64,000 nt of DNA, taken from positions 806,001 to 870,000 of the forward strand of contig BDSL01000034.1 in assembly GCA_003116995.1 (NCBI GenBank), given 5' to 3'. Positions 43,701 through 55,674 of the stretch are shown here, in pieces; within the stretch, counting starts at the first letter, position 1, and each line of letters starts with the position of its first letter. Source of the stretch: Yamagishiella unicocca. Taxonomy: Eukaryota; Chlorophyta; Chlorophyceae; Chlamydomonadales; Volvocaceae. A program made the translations under genes and the position numbers. Under the pieces are notes generated by a model that did not search any database, was not told the origin of the DNA, and saw only the letters and a list, made by a program, of their open reading frames with translations.

Positions 43701-46700
43701 ATTTCGGAACCCCAGCCAACCGACGTTGGTCATTTGTCGTTGTGTTCGTTGGTCGTTGCCTGCTCGCTACGCAGGAGTGGCTGGCGCTGCCCGACCCGCA
43801 GCAGCGCCTGGCGGCGCCCTTCACGGCCGCCATGCAGGCGCAGGTGACGTCGTACTATGTACGGCACTACTGCACGCACTTCATGTCGGGGCCGATGCGG
43901 GAGGCGTACGCCAGCATACCCCAGGTGGGGGGGCGGGGTGTAGGTGTGTGTGTATGTGTATGTGTATGTGGGCGGGGAGGGCGGGGGAGAGACCAAAAAG
44001 GGGGTTGTCGGGGCCAGCGGCAGCCCCCGGGTCCACAACCCGGCACTAACGTGATGGCCATGGCGCGAAAGTACTCGAGAGGCCCCCAGTCACCCCTCCC
44101 CTCCGCTCGTCCGCACCTGCAATACACACCACGGCCCCCCCCCAGTCGCGTTACCGGTTCTTTTATTGTAACCCCCCCGGCCCCCGGTTTCCTCTACTGG
44201 CCCCCCCCGTGTTGTCGAGTAACCGGTCGTTTTCTGTACCCCCCCCCGGCCCCCGGTTCCTCTGCTGCCCGCCCCTCGGGCGCCAGGTGAGCACCTGGGA
44301 CGATCACGACATCTTCGACGGCTGGGGCTCGTACCCGCTGGAGCTGCACAGCTGCCCCGTGTTCGTCGGCGTGATGGGGTGCGCCAGGGATGCCTACATG
44401 CTGTTCCAGGTAGGGCGGGGCGGGGCGGGGTGGAGACCCGTCGACACGATGTTTAGGGGAAAGGCGGTAGTCACTAGGGGGCGAAGGGGTGTGTGTGTGG
44501 GGTTTCGAGGAAGACCCGTGGATGCCAGAGAAATCCGTTTAGGACAGACGTTTTGAGATGCATGCTGGAGAACTGGGTTGGGGATACTGTGTGTTTTATA
44601 CTGTGTGTTTTATAGATGCTGTGCTGAGCCGCGAAGGAGACTGAGCGCGAAGAGACCAAGGAATCCGGAGGCAGGGCGAGGCGCCAATAGTTACCGAAAG
44701 AAGCCCAGAGTGTGTCCACGAGAAGCGATAATCCCGATTATGTAGACGGCGTCCGCGCAGCGCTCCGATAGCCAGAAGGACGGTGGCGACCCTAACAACC
44801 GACGCCGCGCTGCTGCGGCGTAGGCGTGGCGCGAAGCTCCTACAACTACTGAGCCTAAGTACCTAGTGACCTATCCTAGTGCGCAAGGCAGGGGTATGGG
44901 TAACAACTTCGCGTGCATTGCCAGTAACAGACAGAGTGCCCGGCACAGGAATCCCAGCCCATGCCAAATGCGAGGAAACTGACCTGGGAAGGAGAGGAAG
45001 AAGGACCAGGCGAGGCAGCAGAACGTTAGCGTTAGGTTGAAGAGCGAAGGAGACATGCGGGGCGGATGAAAAGGCAGGGACACACGTGAACGCGCCGCTG
45101 CTACGGAAGTGTTGTTTAGTAATGCATTGTTAGTAAAAGAAATGAGGATAAACGCGGAGATGTGGTATAAGTGCGCGAGCAGCGTGCAGTACAGCGGCCG
45201 TGCGGTGTGATGCTGTTGGATGCGGTGTGGTGCTGCGAGGTGCTGAATGATGCGGTGATGCGATGGGGTTATACTGTGTGTGTGTGGGGGGGGTGCAAAT
45301 AAGAAACGGTTACTCGATGTGAGCGGTATAGTTGGCACATATACTGTGTGTGGGGGGGGTTCGAGGGAAACCCGTGGATGTCCGAAAAAACCGTTTGAAC
45401 AGAAGTTTTGAGATGCATGCTGGAGAACTGGGTTGGGGATACGAAAGCCGAAGGTCGTAATACGGCAGTGCGACGTGGGGGGGGTGGGGGGCGAGAAGAC
45501 CCGGTTACACGACGTAGGAGATAATAGGTGTGTGCGTGCGTGTGCGGTGTCTGGGGCCAGGGAGGGGGGCGAGGGGGAGATCGGCCCGCGCGTGTCCCCT
45601 GCCCAGGGTTTGACGCCACACCGCGAGCAGCAGCAGCAGCAGCAGCACAACCACCACCACCACCACCATCGACCCAACGGTGGCCCCCGCGCTCATCCCT
45701 ACCTCCCCTGTCGCCATCTCACGATCATGATACCCCTCCTCCACCCGCCTCGTTCCGACCACGGTACTCCTCCTCCCTCTCTCAGCACCACACGACCGCC
45801 AGCCGCGCCCCCTCCGACGGCTTGGTGGTGACTCCCGCGGGCGGGCTGCACCAGCTGGTGGCACTGGGCCCCAGGCAGGCGCTGCTGCTGCCGGATCAGC
45901 GAGGAGAGCGCACACGGTGAGAGGGGGGGAGGGGTAAAGCGGGGGGGGGAGGGGTAAGGCGGGGGGGAGGGAGAATTAGGGTCTTAGGGTCTTGCGTGCC
46001 CCTGACCTCCCCCGTCGTCAAACCCACACCCCTTCGCTACCTGCGATCCCACTACACTAGGTTCCAGGTGCTTCCCCTCGAGTCGTACGCTGACGTGTTC
46101 GCAGCGCTGGCCCGGCTGCCCCGCTCCGTACGGCATCTGACTCTGGTGGCGACTGTACCCATGGTGTACCCCCATATCCTGGGATCACACAAGTGGGTGT
46201 GTTTTGTTTTGGGGGTGTTTGGGGGGCCGAGGGGTGGTGTTTTGGGGGTGGCGTGAAAACCGTTGGTGGGGGGTTGGCGAGGAGACCCCGGTGCACGACA
46301 TCAGGGACGGAGGACAGAAGCTAGCCGGCGAATAGGCTTTGGTGTGTTTTTGGGGGGTTCGAGGGAAACCCGTGGATGTCCGAAAAAACGTTTAAAACAG
46401 AAGAGGTGAGATGCATGCTGGAGAACTGGGTTGGGGATACGAAAGCCAAAGGTCGTAATATGACCTTTGGCGGCTAAGCTATATCGGCTACGGCGAGACG
46501 CACGGGAGCGAGGACCCCACGCGACGCACGTAAAGTTTTCGCAGAATCGGTTTTGGGCGCTAGTAGGAAAACTGTGGGAGTTGGGGCGCTATGGGAGAGC
46601 GGCCATCGCGGTCCGGTCCCAGTCCCAGTCCTAGTCGGAGTCCCCGTCCCGACCCGCCCGAATACCGACCAGATGTGTGAGGAAGCTGTCATTACCAAAG

Positions 46701-49700
46701 GAGGTCCGCGGTCGTCCAGGAGAGCAGGCCGAAGCCGCGCCGCGCCGCCATGGGGGACGCGAAAGCCCAGACGCAGGTCCCGACGCCCGCAGACCTTTGG
46801 GGGGGGGAGGGCGACTGGAGTGGGGGAAAACACAGGGGGGCTGCTCTTGAACAGGGGGGGGTGTAAGGTTGCTGATGAGGGGACTTGGAAAACACACCAG
46901 CAGTCCGGAGGGTAAGGGCGGGTCGGTGTGGCCACGATAAATGGGGCGGCAGGGTGCGGGGCGCGGGGTGGGGTGGCGGGAACCAGCAGCGTGTGGTCGA
47001 AGCGGCAGGGGGTTACAAGAAAAGAACCGGTAACTCGAAGCGGCAGGGGGGGGGCCTTTCGTGGCAAGGGCAGGTGTGGGGGTTTACAGAAAAGAACCGG
47101 TTGCTCGACATGGGAAGTGTAGCGGTGCATAGTCTTCGGACATCTGGACACGGGGGGTGGAGGCCTTTCTGGCTCCGATGCTTGCTTGCAGAGGGGGCGA
47201 GCTGCGAGGGCGCCAGGGGGGGAGGCGCCGCCACCTCCGCCAGCTCGCCATCCAACCCGACCTACCCCGGCCGGGCCCGGCCCCGCATCCGAAACCACCC
47301 TCCTCCCCCCTCCCCGCCGCCCGCTAGGCTGCTGTCCTGCTTTCGCGGGATCTACCGCACCTCCTTCATGCGCCCGCTCATGGCCAAGACGGGGGCCAGC
47401 GCCGCCATCATGAACAAGTTCGGTGAGCGAGGGGGGCGGCAGGAGGGGGGGGTGCAGGGGAGGGTCGGTGGCGCAGGGCGGGGAGAGCACACCCGCTGTC
47501 CCCTCAGGAGGCTCCACAGCTGCTGCAGCAACAGCCGGGTCGCCGCCACCATCCTCCTCGCACCCCCCTCCTCCGAACGCCTGCACCTGCACGCACTTCA
47601 CGGATGTACGTTCCCTACCTCTCCTCCCTCCCGGCTCCCGCCTCCCGATACGCTTCCCCCGTCTCCCTCCCCCAATACCCTCCCCCGGCCCAACTTCCCC
47701 CTGTCTCCCGCCCCCCCAGGCGAGCCCGAGCTGCTGGACGACCTCCGAGACCACTGGGTCGCTCCCAGCCACCGCGGGGAGCGCCGCTTCCTCATCGAAC
47801 ACCTCCAGATGCTGGCCAAGAGCCGCAACTGCAGGTGTGGGTTAGGCGTAGGAGGGGGAGGGGGAGGCGAAGGGGGTGTGTATAAAAACCGGTTTACGCA
47901 ACAGGACAGGATAGTTGGCGCATGGTCGTCGGACACCAAATTTGTGGGCGCATGCTGGAGCACTGGAACTGACTACCGGCAAACCTGTCGAGGCGGCCTG
48001 TCGGAGCTGTGTAAAAGAACAGAAATAGAAAAAGAATAAGCAAAAGCGCGGTGACGTGCATTGGGCGCGGCGCGGCGAGTGGCGGTGCAGCGCGGCGCCC
48101 TGCCCGGATACCGACCGTTGTTACCGTAGCGGCGTGAGATGCCAGCAGCGAACGTCCTGGACCGTCCCGTGTCTTGAACCGCGCCGCCGTGCCGTTTGGG
48201 AAACCGCGGTGGTCGCAAACGCACGCGCACAGCGGCAAAACAAACCGGACAAGACATACAAAGTCTAAATGCCTAACGGGGGGGAGGGCTGGCTTGCAAA
48301 GCATCCCGGGCTTCCCGCACAGTCCTCCTCTCACCTCCTGCCACCTCTCTCTCACCCCCTCCCTCCTAAACACCCCTCCCACCCCCTCTCCCTCACCTCC
48401 TCCTTCCACCCCCTCTCTCTACACCAACTACATTTCCCCAGTCGCATTACCGGTCCTTTCATTGTAACCCCCTCTCTCTCCCCCCCCTCTCTCCCCCCCC
48501 TCTCTCTCCCCCCCCTCTCTCTCCCCCCCTCTCTCTCCCGCCCCCTCTCTCTCCCCCCTCTCTCTCCCACCCCCTCTCTCTCCCACCCCCTCTCTCTCCC
48601 CCCCTCTCTCTCTCCCCCCAGGGTCAGCATCATCAGCGGCGACGTCCACCTGTGCGGCGCAGGCAACCTGCACAGCTGGCCGCCCAGTCCCTGGAGGCCC
48701 CCCGGGCAGGACTGGAGGTTCATGCAGCAGGTGCGTACCTGTGGGGGTGCGCCAACATCAAGAATCACGGCAACAATAACAACAATGATTGTAACAATGG
48801 CAACAGCGACATAACTGCAAAATGCACGGAGCTGGCGCCTACTGCTGCCTCTCGATGTCCTGCCCCCTGCTTCACCCATCCTCACACCCCCTGCCTCCGA
48901 ATCCCCCCCCTGCCCCCCCCCCCCCGGGCTGCCCCTGCCCTTCCCCTTCACGCCTCCCTACCTCCACCGCGCCCGTCCACCCACCCGCCTGTCGCCTCCC
49001 CGACCCCAACCCCGACCCCTTCTCCCCCACGTTTCCTAGTCGGTTGTACTTTCCAATGCCCACCCACGGCGGGTTCCCGGTCATACCCCCCTCGCCGCAG
49101 GTGATCAGCAGCGCCATCGTCAACGCCCCGCCCCCCACGGGTCTGGTCCGCGTGCTCCAGTGGTCGGGCCGCGCCGGCCTCACCAACCGCCGCACCCGCA
49201 ACCACCTGCTGCACACCTTCACGGACCGCCCCACGCGCACGCAGCTGCTCAACCTGCGCAACTGGTGTGAAGTGGCGGAGGACGAAAAGGTGGGGAGGGG
49301 GGGCGCTGGGGGGCGGGGGGGTGGACGATGGGGGCGGGGAACGAGTGTGTGTGTGTGGGGGGGGAAGGCTGGGGGCTCCTGGGCGGGGGGCTGGCGGCGC
49401 GGAGCGTGTATGTGTGTCGGGGGGGGGGGGTGATGATCGTGGGGCTGGACATGGGCGCGGAGATGCTGGGGCGGTACGTGCCGTGCCGAGTTAGGGCCCT
49501 CACTAGTGAACGGCCCTCCCAACCTTCCCCCCATGCATACACACACATACACATACACATACACACACGCACGCGCACGCGCACACCCCTACCCCACGCG
49601 CGCGCACACCGTCGGCTGTAGAACCGCTGTCGGCTGCTGCTGCAGAGCGGCGACCTGGTCTTCACGCTGCGCGTGGAGCTGGAGGCGGAGCACGGGAGGA

Positions 49701-50095
49701 GGCGAGGGCACGGAGGGGAGGCCCAGGTGGCGGAGGCCCCCCCGGGCCAAGCCGGCGGGAGGGGCGGCGCGCAGCCGCTGCGCCGGCTGCTGCGGCGCTG
49801 CCTTCCCTGGAGCCGCGAGGGCGGTCAGGGTCGGGGTGACGAGGGGGAGGCGAGGTCCACAGTGGGAGCGGCGGCGGCGGCGCCGGCGGCGGCTAGGGAG
49901 ATGGCTCCGGCTGGTAGCGGTGAAGCGGCCAGCGGCGGCGGTGGTGGTGGTGGTGGTGGTGGTGGTGATGGCGGCGGGGGTGGTGGCGGCGCGGTCCGCA
50001 TCCGCGCTTACACACTCCCGGTGCCGCCGCTGCAGGTGCGGAGGCCGCCGCTGGGGTCGAGGGAACATGCACAGGCGCAGGGAGAGGACTTCTAG
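40787..50095 (+). CDS. PhoD-like phosphatase
   Basis: Eleven well-supported exons: 41513..42276, 43125..43251, 43775..43924, 44287..44409, 45786..45916, 46061..46192, 47328..47422, 47720..47834, 48622..48730, 49101..49289, 49646..50095 (794 codons). A first exon 40787..40879 (ATG, CGC|GTGACG) is only a candidate. PhoD-type metal and active-site blocks are present in order: GGGDQLYNDDVW, TWDDHDIFDGWGS, and ISGDVHLCGAG. The conserved DLRDHW precedes the last. The family is calcium- and iron-dependent phosphatases and phosphodiesterases of the metallophosphatase fold. This branch (with FCGSFPLWSDLLSR) is eukaryotic and its substrate is not known. The N-terminal domain and C-terminus carry long Gly runs. 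The last exon could instead start at 49622, adding eight residues. No signal peptide is evident. Confidence 0.85.
44151..44240 (+). repeat. Intron repeat family B, two adjacent copies
   Basis: GTTACCGGTTCTTTTATTGT and then AGTAACCGGTCGTTTTCTGT, each followed by a C run, in PhoD-like intron 4 just before the acceptor. Further plus copies are at 41447, 42787 and 48440; reverse copies are near 47015, 47085 and 45295. Confidence 0.8.
44499..44583 (+). repeat. Intron repeat family A, complete copy
   Basis: TTTCGAGGAAGACCCGTGG, then CCGTTTAGGACAGACG, then GATGCATGCTGGAGAACT. It lies in PhoD-like intron 5 (44410-45785), followed at 44585-44620 by a duplicated ACTGTGTGTTTTATA. Confidence 0.85.
45350..45465 (+). 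repeat. Intron repeat family A, long copy
   Basis: The copy starts GTTCGAGGGAAACCCGTGG and ends GGGGATACGAAAGCCGAAGG. It is nearly identical over about 110 bases to the copy at 46352-46465, in a different intron of the same gene. Confidence 0.9.
46350..46465 (+). repeat. Intron repeat family A, long copy
   Basis: Pair of the preceding element, in PhoD-like intron 7. The two differ by a few bases (GTTTGAACAGAAGTTTTG against GTTTAAAACAGAAGAGGTG). Confidence 0.9.
48466..48621 (+). repeat. CTCTCTCCCCCC low-complexity tract
   Basis: About 150 bases of CT runs and C runs form the whole 3' end of PhoD-like intron 9 and serve as an extreme polypyrimidine tract up to the CAG acceptor at 48621. Confidence 0.95.
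49922..49992 (+). repeat. GGT/GGC codon repeat in the last PhoD-like exon
   Basis: The run encodes about 20 glycines, with one Asp, in the variable C-terminal region of the phosphatase. Confidence 0.9.
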
Positions 50096-52138
50096 CCGGG
50101 CGCGGCTTGGCGGGGGTTGGAGGAGGACGACGGGAAGGAGGGGGAAGAGGAGGAGGAGTGGTGGTGGTGGTGCCGGGGATGGTGTTTGGCGTGCTGAGGT
50201 TCGGATGCCTGGGTTCGGTGCCACCCAGGGTCTCAGCCTCACGGCGACCCCGTGCCCTGGCAGCCGCGTTCAATTTTCAGTTGGGGTCGAGGTCGTTGCC
50301 AACTGTAGTTGTCTACCGTTGTTACAACCGAACTCCGGTCGCTGTGACGTCATTACAACCGCTGAGCGATGTGCGTGCACCGGACCTGGAGAGGGCGGCC
50401 TCCCTGGAGCGCCAAGAGGACGCCACGGACCAGACGCCGGCCGCGTAGGGCGGTGGCTCCTCCACCGCCCGGCAGGGCAGGGCAGGGCCGTTCCGTTGGC
50501 CGTGTGCAGGGGGAGCTGAGCTGTGTGTATGCGGGTGACTGGGGGGCGGTCTGTACGCGGGTGTGGTGTACCGCTAGATGTTGAAGGTGGGGCCGATCTA
50601 TGGTGGATGGTGGATCTACCGTGACGATCTGACGAAAGCTGCCGACCAGGGAACTCATGGTGAGGCAAGGGTTGAGACGCGGGGCAAGAATCCTGTTGAC
50701 GGTTGGAACCGTTTGGCCCCGCCGGTTGGGCGGCCTCTCCAAGCAAAAAAAGCCAGGGACGGCTAGGAAAGGAAGCGCATGCATACATTCACCCGACGAC
50801 CGTTCTTCAGCTCAAACTTTGGGTGTAGGTTCTCGGCATGGGTGATGACTACCAGCTCCTCGGTGGGGGTCGGCGGGACATGGACCCACGCGTCAGCCTG
50901 CCGCGGCTCAGCCAGGTACAGCTAGTTCTTACGAGTCCCAACCGCGCCGTGTACTACCAGCCACACGAAAACTGTAAAAGAGGGTACGTACTAGGCTTGG
51001 AGTGTGTGGTAGAACTTGAGCCATAGGGCTAATCAGGAAGCTTTAGCAGGAGTTACTCATTTCGATAGTACCGGCACATGATCATCGGTCCAGTCCTGTC
51101 TACCTATCAGATTGATTGGCTGACTGATGGCTGCGTTTCATTCTCAGCGTCGAGCCAAGGCCCCGCCCGCCGCCTATCGCTGATATCAATCTGTAAAAAT
51201 TCTCAATTACGCATTCACGCTTCATTCGTACTAGTTAGCGTGTTTGTCCGCAGCCTTAGATCGCTCAGTACCTGCGGCAAGCCGCCGGGTCCGGAGGGTG
51301 GCACGCTGCACAGGTAGGGCTGTATGCGCCCTAGCTTAAGCTTCCTCCATCCAGGTAGCCGCCTCATCCTCTCCGGGCCGCCAGATGGCCGCGGCCACCT
51401 CCTCACGAGCACCCCTGGCGCTGGCGCTGCTCCTCCTAGCGGTGGTCGTTCGGACTGCTTAACTGTTGACCCCCTTCTGTCTAGCAGGCAGCTGTACAGT
51501 AAGCGACCGGACTGGTCAACCTGCAACGAGCATGCTTTGTTAATTACCGGTTCACCGTGCAGCGAGCAAACATTCATATTACGCCGTTAGAATTTTCTGG
51601 ATGCATATTTGCAATGGTCCCTATCGACACATGTCGCGAGCAAGGTCAATGGACAGCGAACAAGGGTCTAGCTGTTCAGGGCTGCAGCACCACGTTGACT
51701 TCCGAAATGAGAGCGCTCCAAGGACATAACTGGGCTATTGTAAACACTGTAAGTCAGGATTTTCATGTGACACTATTAATGTACAGTAATGTGTACCGCC
51801 TTCCTACCTTATGGACGTACTATACTGAACGGGCGATTGGCTTCAAGATTTTGAAGCCAATCGCCCGTTCACAATACAATATATATTGCTCTCCTGCACG
51901 CACGCAGGAATAACTTCTATGCCCCAATTTTCCATCATCCAGAAATCGAATCACACTTATTCTCGTGTTTTATTTATATATAGGCCTGTGGACGGTACAC
52001 AAAAAAGGTCTTCTGACCCCAGATCCAACTGAGGGGTATAACTTCTGTTTGAGGTGAGGACATGGAGGGTCTATCTCCCCATCGACTTGAAGATCGAAAT
52101 CTTTGATCGGTGGAGCTCTATCTAGGCTAGGTATGTAG
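50096..52138. other. Spacer after the PhoD-like gene, with isolated possible exons
   Basis: A TGTAA at 50973-50977 may end the PhoD-like transcript, 880 bases after the stop. An interval 50829..50915 is flanked by a TAG acceptor and a CAG|GTAC donor and is open for 29 codons (GMGDDYQLLGGGRRDMDPR), but no partner exon in phase was found. It could be a 5' exon of the decayed EF-hand gene to the right. Nothing else could be supported. Confidence 0.35.
51826..51871. repeat. Perfect 21-bp inverted repeat with 4-base loop
   Basis: The arms 51826-51846 and 51851-51871 are exact reverse complements (TGAACGGGCGATTGGCTTC.. against ..GAAGCCAATCGCCCGTTCA) with loop GATT. It lies in an AT-richer spacer. 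Confidence 0.95.
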
Positions 52139-52935
52139 AAGGTGAGCTTCGTTCATGCGGATGCATGGCGCAGCGCGTTTGTCCACTACGTCCGCGATAC
52201 GCAACACCTGAGGTGTCCTTCCTTGCTTGACCGTGACCTACGTACCTTGGATGCCTGCAGACAAGTAAGTCACGGTGGACATACGCCGACCTTCGCGCGC
52301 CTACGTACCTGCCAGCAGTTCGCCATGAGCCGCCAGTGGACGGCATCACAGCGGGAGCGCGCAATGACTGAAAGCACCCGGATTTTCAACAACTTCACGA
52401 AGCCTGTGCAGCTACATCTGCGAGAACTCTTCGTCATGGGAGACTCGGACTGTGACGGTGCATGGACGCGCGAGGACGTCGTGCGCTTTCTCAGGTGTGT
52501 TTGGTGAGCGAGATAACGTCTGCCATTGTTTATTTCATTAGCACTCGGCCAATGCTCGTCGTCAGCAGAACTATCTCTCACACGTCGAGTCAGCAGGGGC
52601 TGTATAAGTATTAAGGTTGCCCTACCTTCCCGCCCCGCTGTGGCAGAGATGATGTGTCAGATGATGTGTCAGACTCGACAGTGCAGCGGATCTGGGACCT
52701 GGTGGACCTCGACGGGAATGGCCGCCTGGACTTCTTTGATTGATCCACATCGCCCGAAGTTGCGGGAAAGGGTGAGTCCATATCTCCTGCTAAGCACACA
52801 CAGTGAGGGGCCTGACGGGGATGTAGAACCCTAACACTCGCTGATCGGCGTCTGCACTTCCCGCGCAGCCGCTGCGATTACTGCAATGAGGTCATCCTTG
52901 ATGACATGTGGGCCTGCCGCGCCTGCTGCGCCCAG
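52139..52935 (+). pseudogene. Broken EF-hand/ZZ-finger gene
   Basis: Exon blocks: 52139..52264, 52316..52494, 52647..52771, 52869..about 52935. Block 2 ends with an EF-hand loop (DSDCDGAWTRED) and block 3 has a second (IWDLVDLDGNGRLDFFD), as in EH or calmodulin-type pairs. Block 4 starts a ZZ-like zinc finger (RCDYCNEVI, then WACRACCAQY). Block 3 has a TGA at 52741-52743 right after the second loop. The exon's end and the next exon are in the frame one base away, so a single-base loss is the simplest explanation. The zinc finger is then cut off by the LINE. The parent protein is not recognised. It could be a dead duplicate; an assembly error can explain the frameshift but not the interruption. 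Confidence 0.6.
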
Positions 52936-52979
52936 TACCTCCCTTCCTACCCGGCCCAACAACCACAGACCCATTCACG

Positions 52980-55281
52980 CTCCACAGCCTGAAAGACCCG
53001 CGGAGCCATAGCCTCCTCGCCTCTATAGCTGACCCAACAAACTTCCAAACGTGCATAACACACCTGTCCCGCAACAAGGCGCCAGGACCCGATGGGATCC
53101 CAAACGAGCTCCTGAAAGCGCTACCGGCCGAGGTGCATGCCGCTATGCACGACCTAATGCTAGTCATGTGGGTTAAAGCAGAGACCCCGCGCGAGTGGAC
53201 CACCTCTACCACGGTTCTGTTACCTAAGCCCGGCGATCCCGCAACCCTCAACAACTACCGCCCCATCGCACTCGCCAACACAACCTACAAACTCTGGACT
53301 AGCCTCCTCACCGTCGCCATAGGAGACGTGGCGGCAGCACTCAACCTGTTCAGCGAGGCACAGGAAGGGTTCCTGGCCTACCGCAACACCGAACGTCAGA
53401 TGCTAAACCTCATACCGTACACGCCATTGAGGACTCGGCACTAACACGGCAGGACCTGTATGCCGCATACATAGATTTCAGCAGTGCATTCAATACCATC
53501 TCACATGACCTACTCCTACAGGTCATGTGGGACCTAGGCCTACCAGAAGACCTTATCCTCATAATTCGCAACCTGTACGCACGCACGCACGCACGGCAGT
53601 CCGTACCGAGCATGGGACCACCAACCCCATCCACATCGAACGAGGCACTGTACAGGGAGACACACTGTCCCCGGTCCTGTTCATAATCTTTATCGAACCT
53701 ATGCTACGATGGCTACATGCCGGCGGCTGCGGCTACCACTACGGATGCCTTGACAAGAACGAGAACATCCGTTATAACTGCAGTTCTGCGGCATACGCAG
53801 ATGACCTCGCCGTACTGGCCACCAACCCACAAGACCTCCAAACCCAGTGCGACAAGATCAGCCAATACGCCGCCTGGGCCGGCATGAAGGTGAACAACAA
53901 AAAGTGTGCGGTCACCGGAATCCTACACAAGCGTGCCGGCCACGACATGTCAATCAAGGGCCCCACGTGTGAACGCACGCTGAAATCAATCCTTTGTGAC
54001 AAAATTAAAATCGGCAGCAAATTGGTACCCTACACCCCCCCAACGGACCCCTACAAGTACCTCGGGGTGAACGTCACACTTACGCTCAACTGGGGGCCCC
54101 ACCTCCGCTACGTAAGCCAAGCCGTGACAGGAAAAGGCACCCAGCTGCTGTCCTGCATGGCGTCACCCGACCAGCACCTACGTGTCCTCCAAACGTGCAT
54201 CCAGTCGGTGGTGGCGTACAGCTTTCCCACTATGGCGTACACCCCAAATGATATCCGAATGCTAGATGCAATGATCGCCAGGATAGCCAAAAAGTGCTAC
54301 TACATAACACCCAGCTTCCCAACACGAGCTATCCTCCACCCAACAGAGATGTACGGCCTAGGCGTGGGCTCACTGCTGCCCACCTATGTGCAACACTCGA
54401 CCCGAGTGCTCGTCCTGGCACTCAATGACCCAGGGCGCCTAGGGGTGGTCACCCGTGCCATGCTCAAGCTACAGCACGACTATGCGGGACCCCAGCCTAT
54501 GCACCGCCTTGCAGGCGCCAGCTGCTACTATGTAACCCTAAAACAGCTATCGCTGGCAAGGGAGAGCGGGATCACCATCACGGCCGCCGGTCAGCCCTAT
54601 GCCCCAGAAATCAACACCCTATATGAGGCGGTCCAGCTAGCGAGGGGTCGGGCCGACGCCCAACTCCCACTGCCCTATCGGTATGTTATGCCCCTAGTGG
54701 AGCTTGGCCTAGATCTGCAATCTCTGGTGGACCAGAACACCGGGGCCCACCTCATCACCAGTGCCGAACTGCAGAACCTCTTCATCAACAAAACCAGGAT
54801 CCAACACCGGCACAAAGTTGCACTCAACTGCCTTAGCCTTGCGCTCAGCGCACACTGTGATCCCCTTGAATGGGGCAAAGACATGGACCCCAAACGCTAT
54901 GCCAGCGCGGCACCCCTAGGGGACAGGCGCCTCCGGCGGATACCAGACGTGCCTGCATTTGCTGGCTTGCTATCCAAATCGCGCGTGCCCAACGCTGCCG
55001 TCATGCCCTCTATGGACCCACATACCCTGCGCACCCACCGCAGGTGGGGTAGTGCCAGGAGAGCACGGGGCCAGGCGCCCGCAAACTGCCCCAATGCCAG
55101 AGGCCACGGGAGCACAATACCCCCGACATGGCATCGCCGTAAACCCGACTCCAAACGGGCCCCGAGGTACCGACCACCAGGACCCACCATCGCCTCAACA
55201 AGAGACCTCCCGGCGGGGGCGCAAGCGCAAAGGTGTTACAGCCCGGCAGGAAGAACTCATCGCCAAAAGCACGCGGTGTGA
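52980..55281 (+). pseudogene. LINE reverse transcriptase region, frameshifted
   Basis: Read in three frames: 52980-53415, 53425-53578 and 53590-55281. It has the finger block NKAPGPDGIPNELLKAL, palm motif A in YIDFSSAFNTI, GTVQGDTLSPVLF, and the catalytic YADD in SAAYADDLAVLA. The second frameshift falls in an ACGC microsatellite (53577-53598), where slippage is likely. From about 55.0 kb this frame runs out and the frame of 54959-55750 takes over. Confidence 0.85.
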
Positions 55282-55674
55282 TAACAATAAGACACGCACG
55301 GCCAAGGCCAGAATCCATGATGTACCGGCACTTGTGCAGCTCCATGCCGAAGAAGAAGGGAAACCTGCAACACAGTGGGCCCGCCTGTGGGCCGGCACCG
55401 ACGATGATGTGGCCGCTTTCTGGCGGGCGGTCCTGGAAGATATGCGGCCCCATGTCAAAAGCCTGGGGCGAAGGCAACAGCCGACACAGACGCACGCACC
55501 GCAATTACAACTTACCGACCGGGATGGTGATGAGGGAAGATGGGACGCTGACCCTATCCACGAACCCACCGACGCAGAGGGCATCCCACTCCTAAACACG
55601 GCAGACATACATGAGGCCCTGCCCCCACTAGCTGAAGCAGCGACTCCGCAGGCAGCCCGCCCGCTGGGCGAGCC

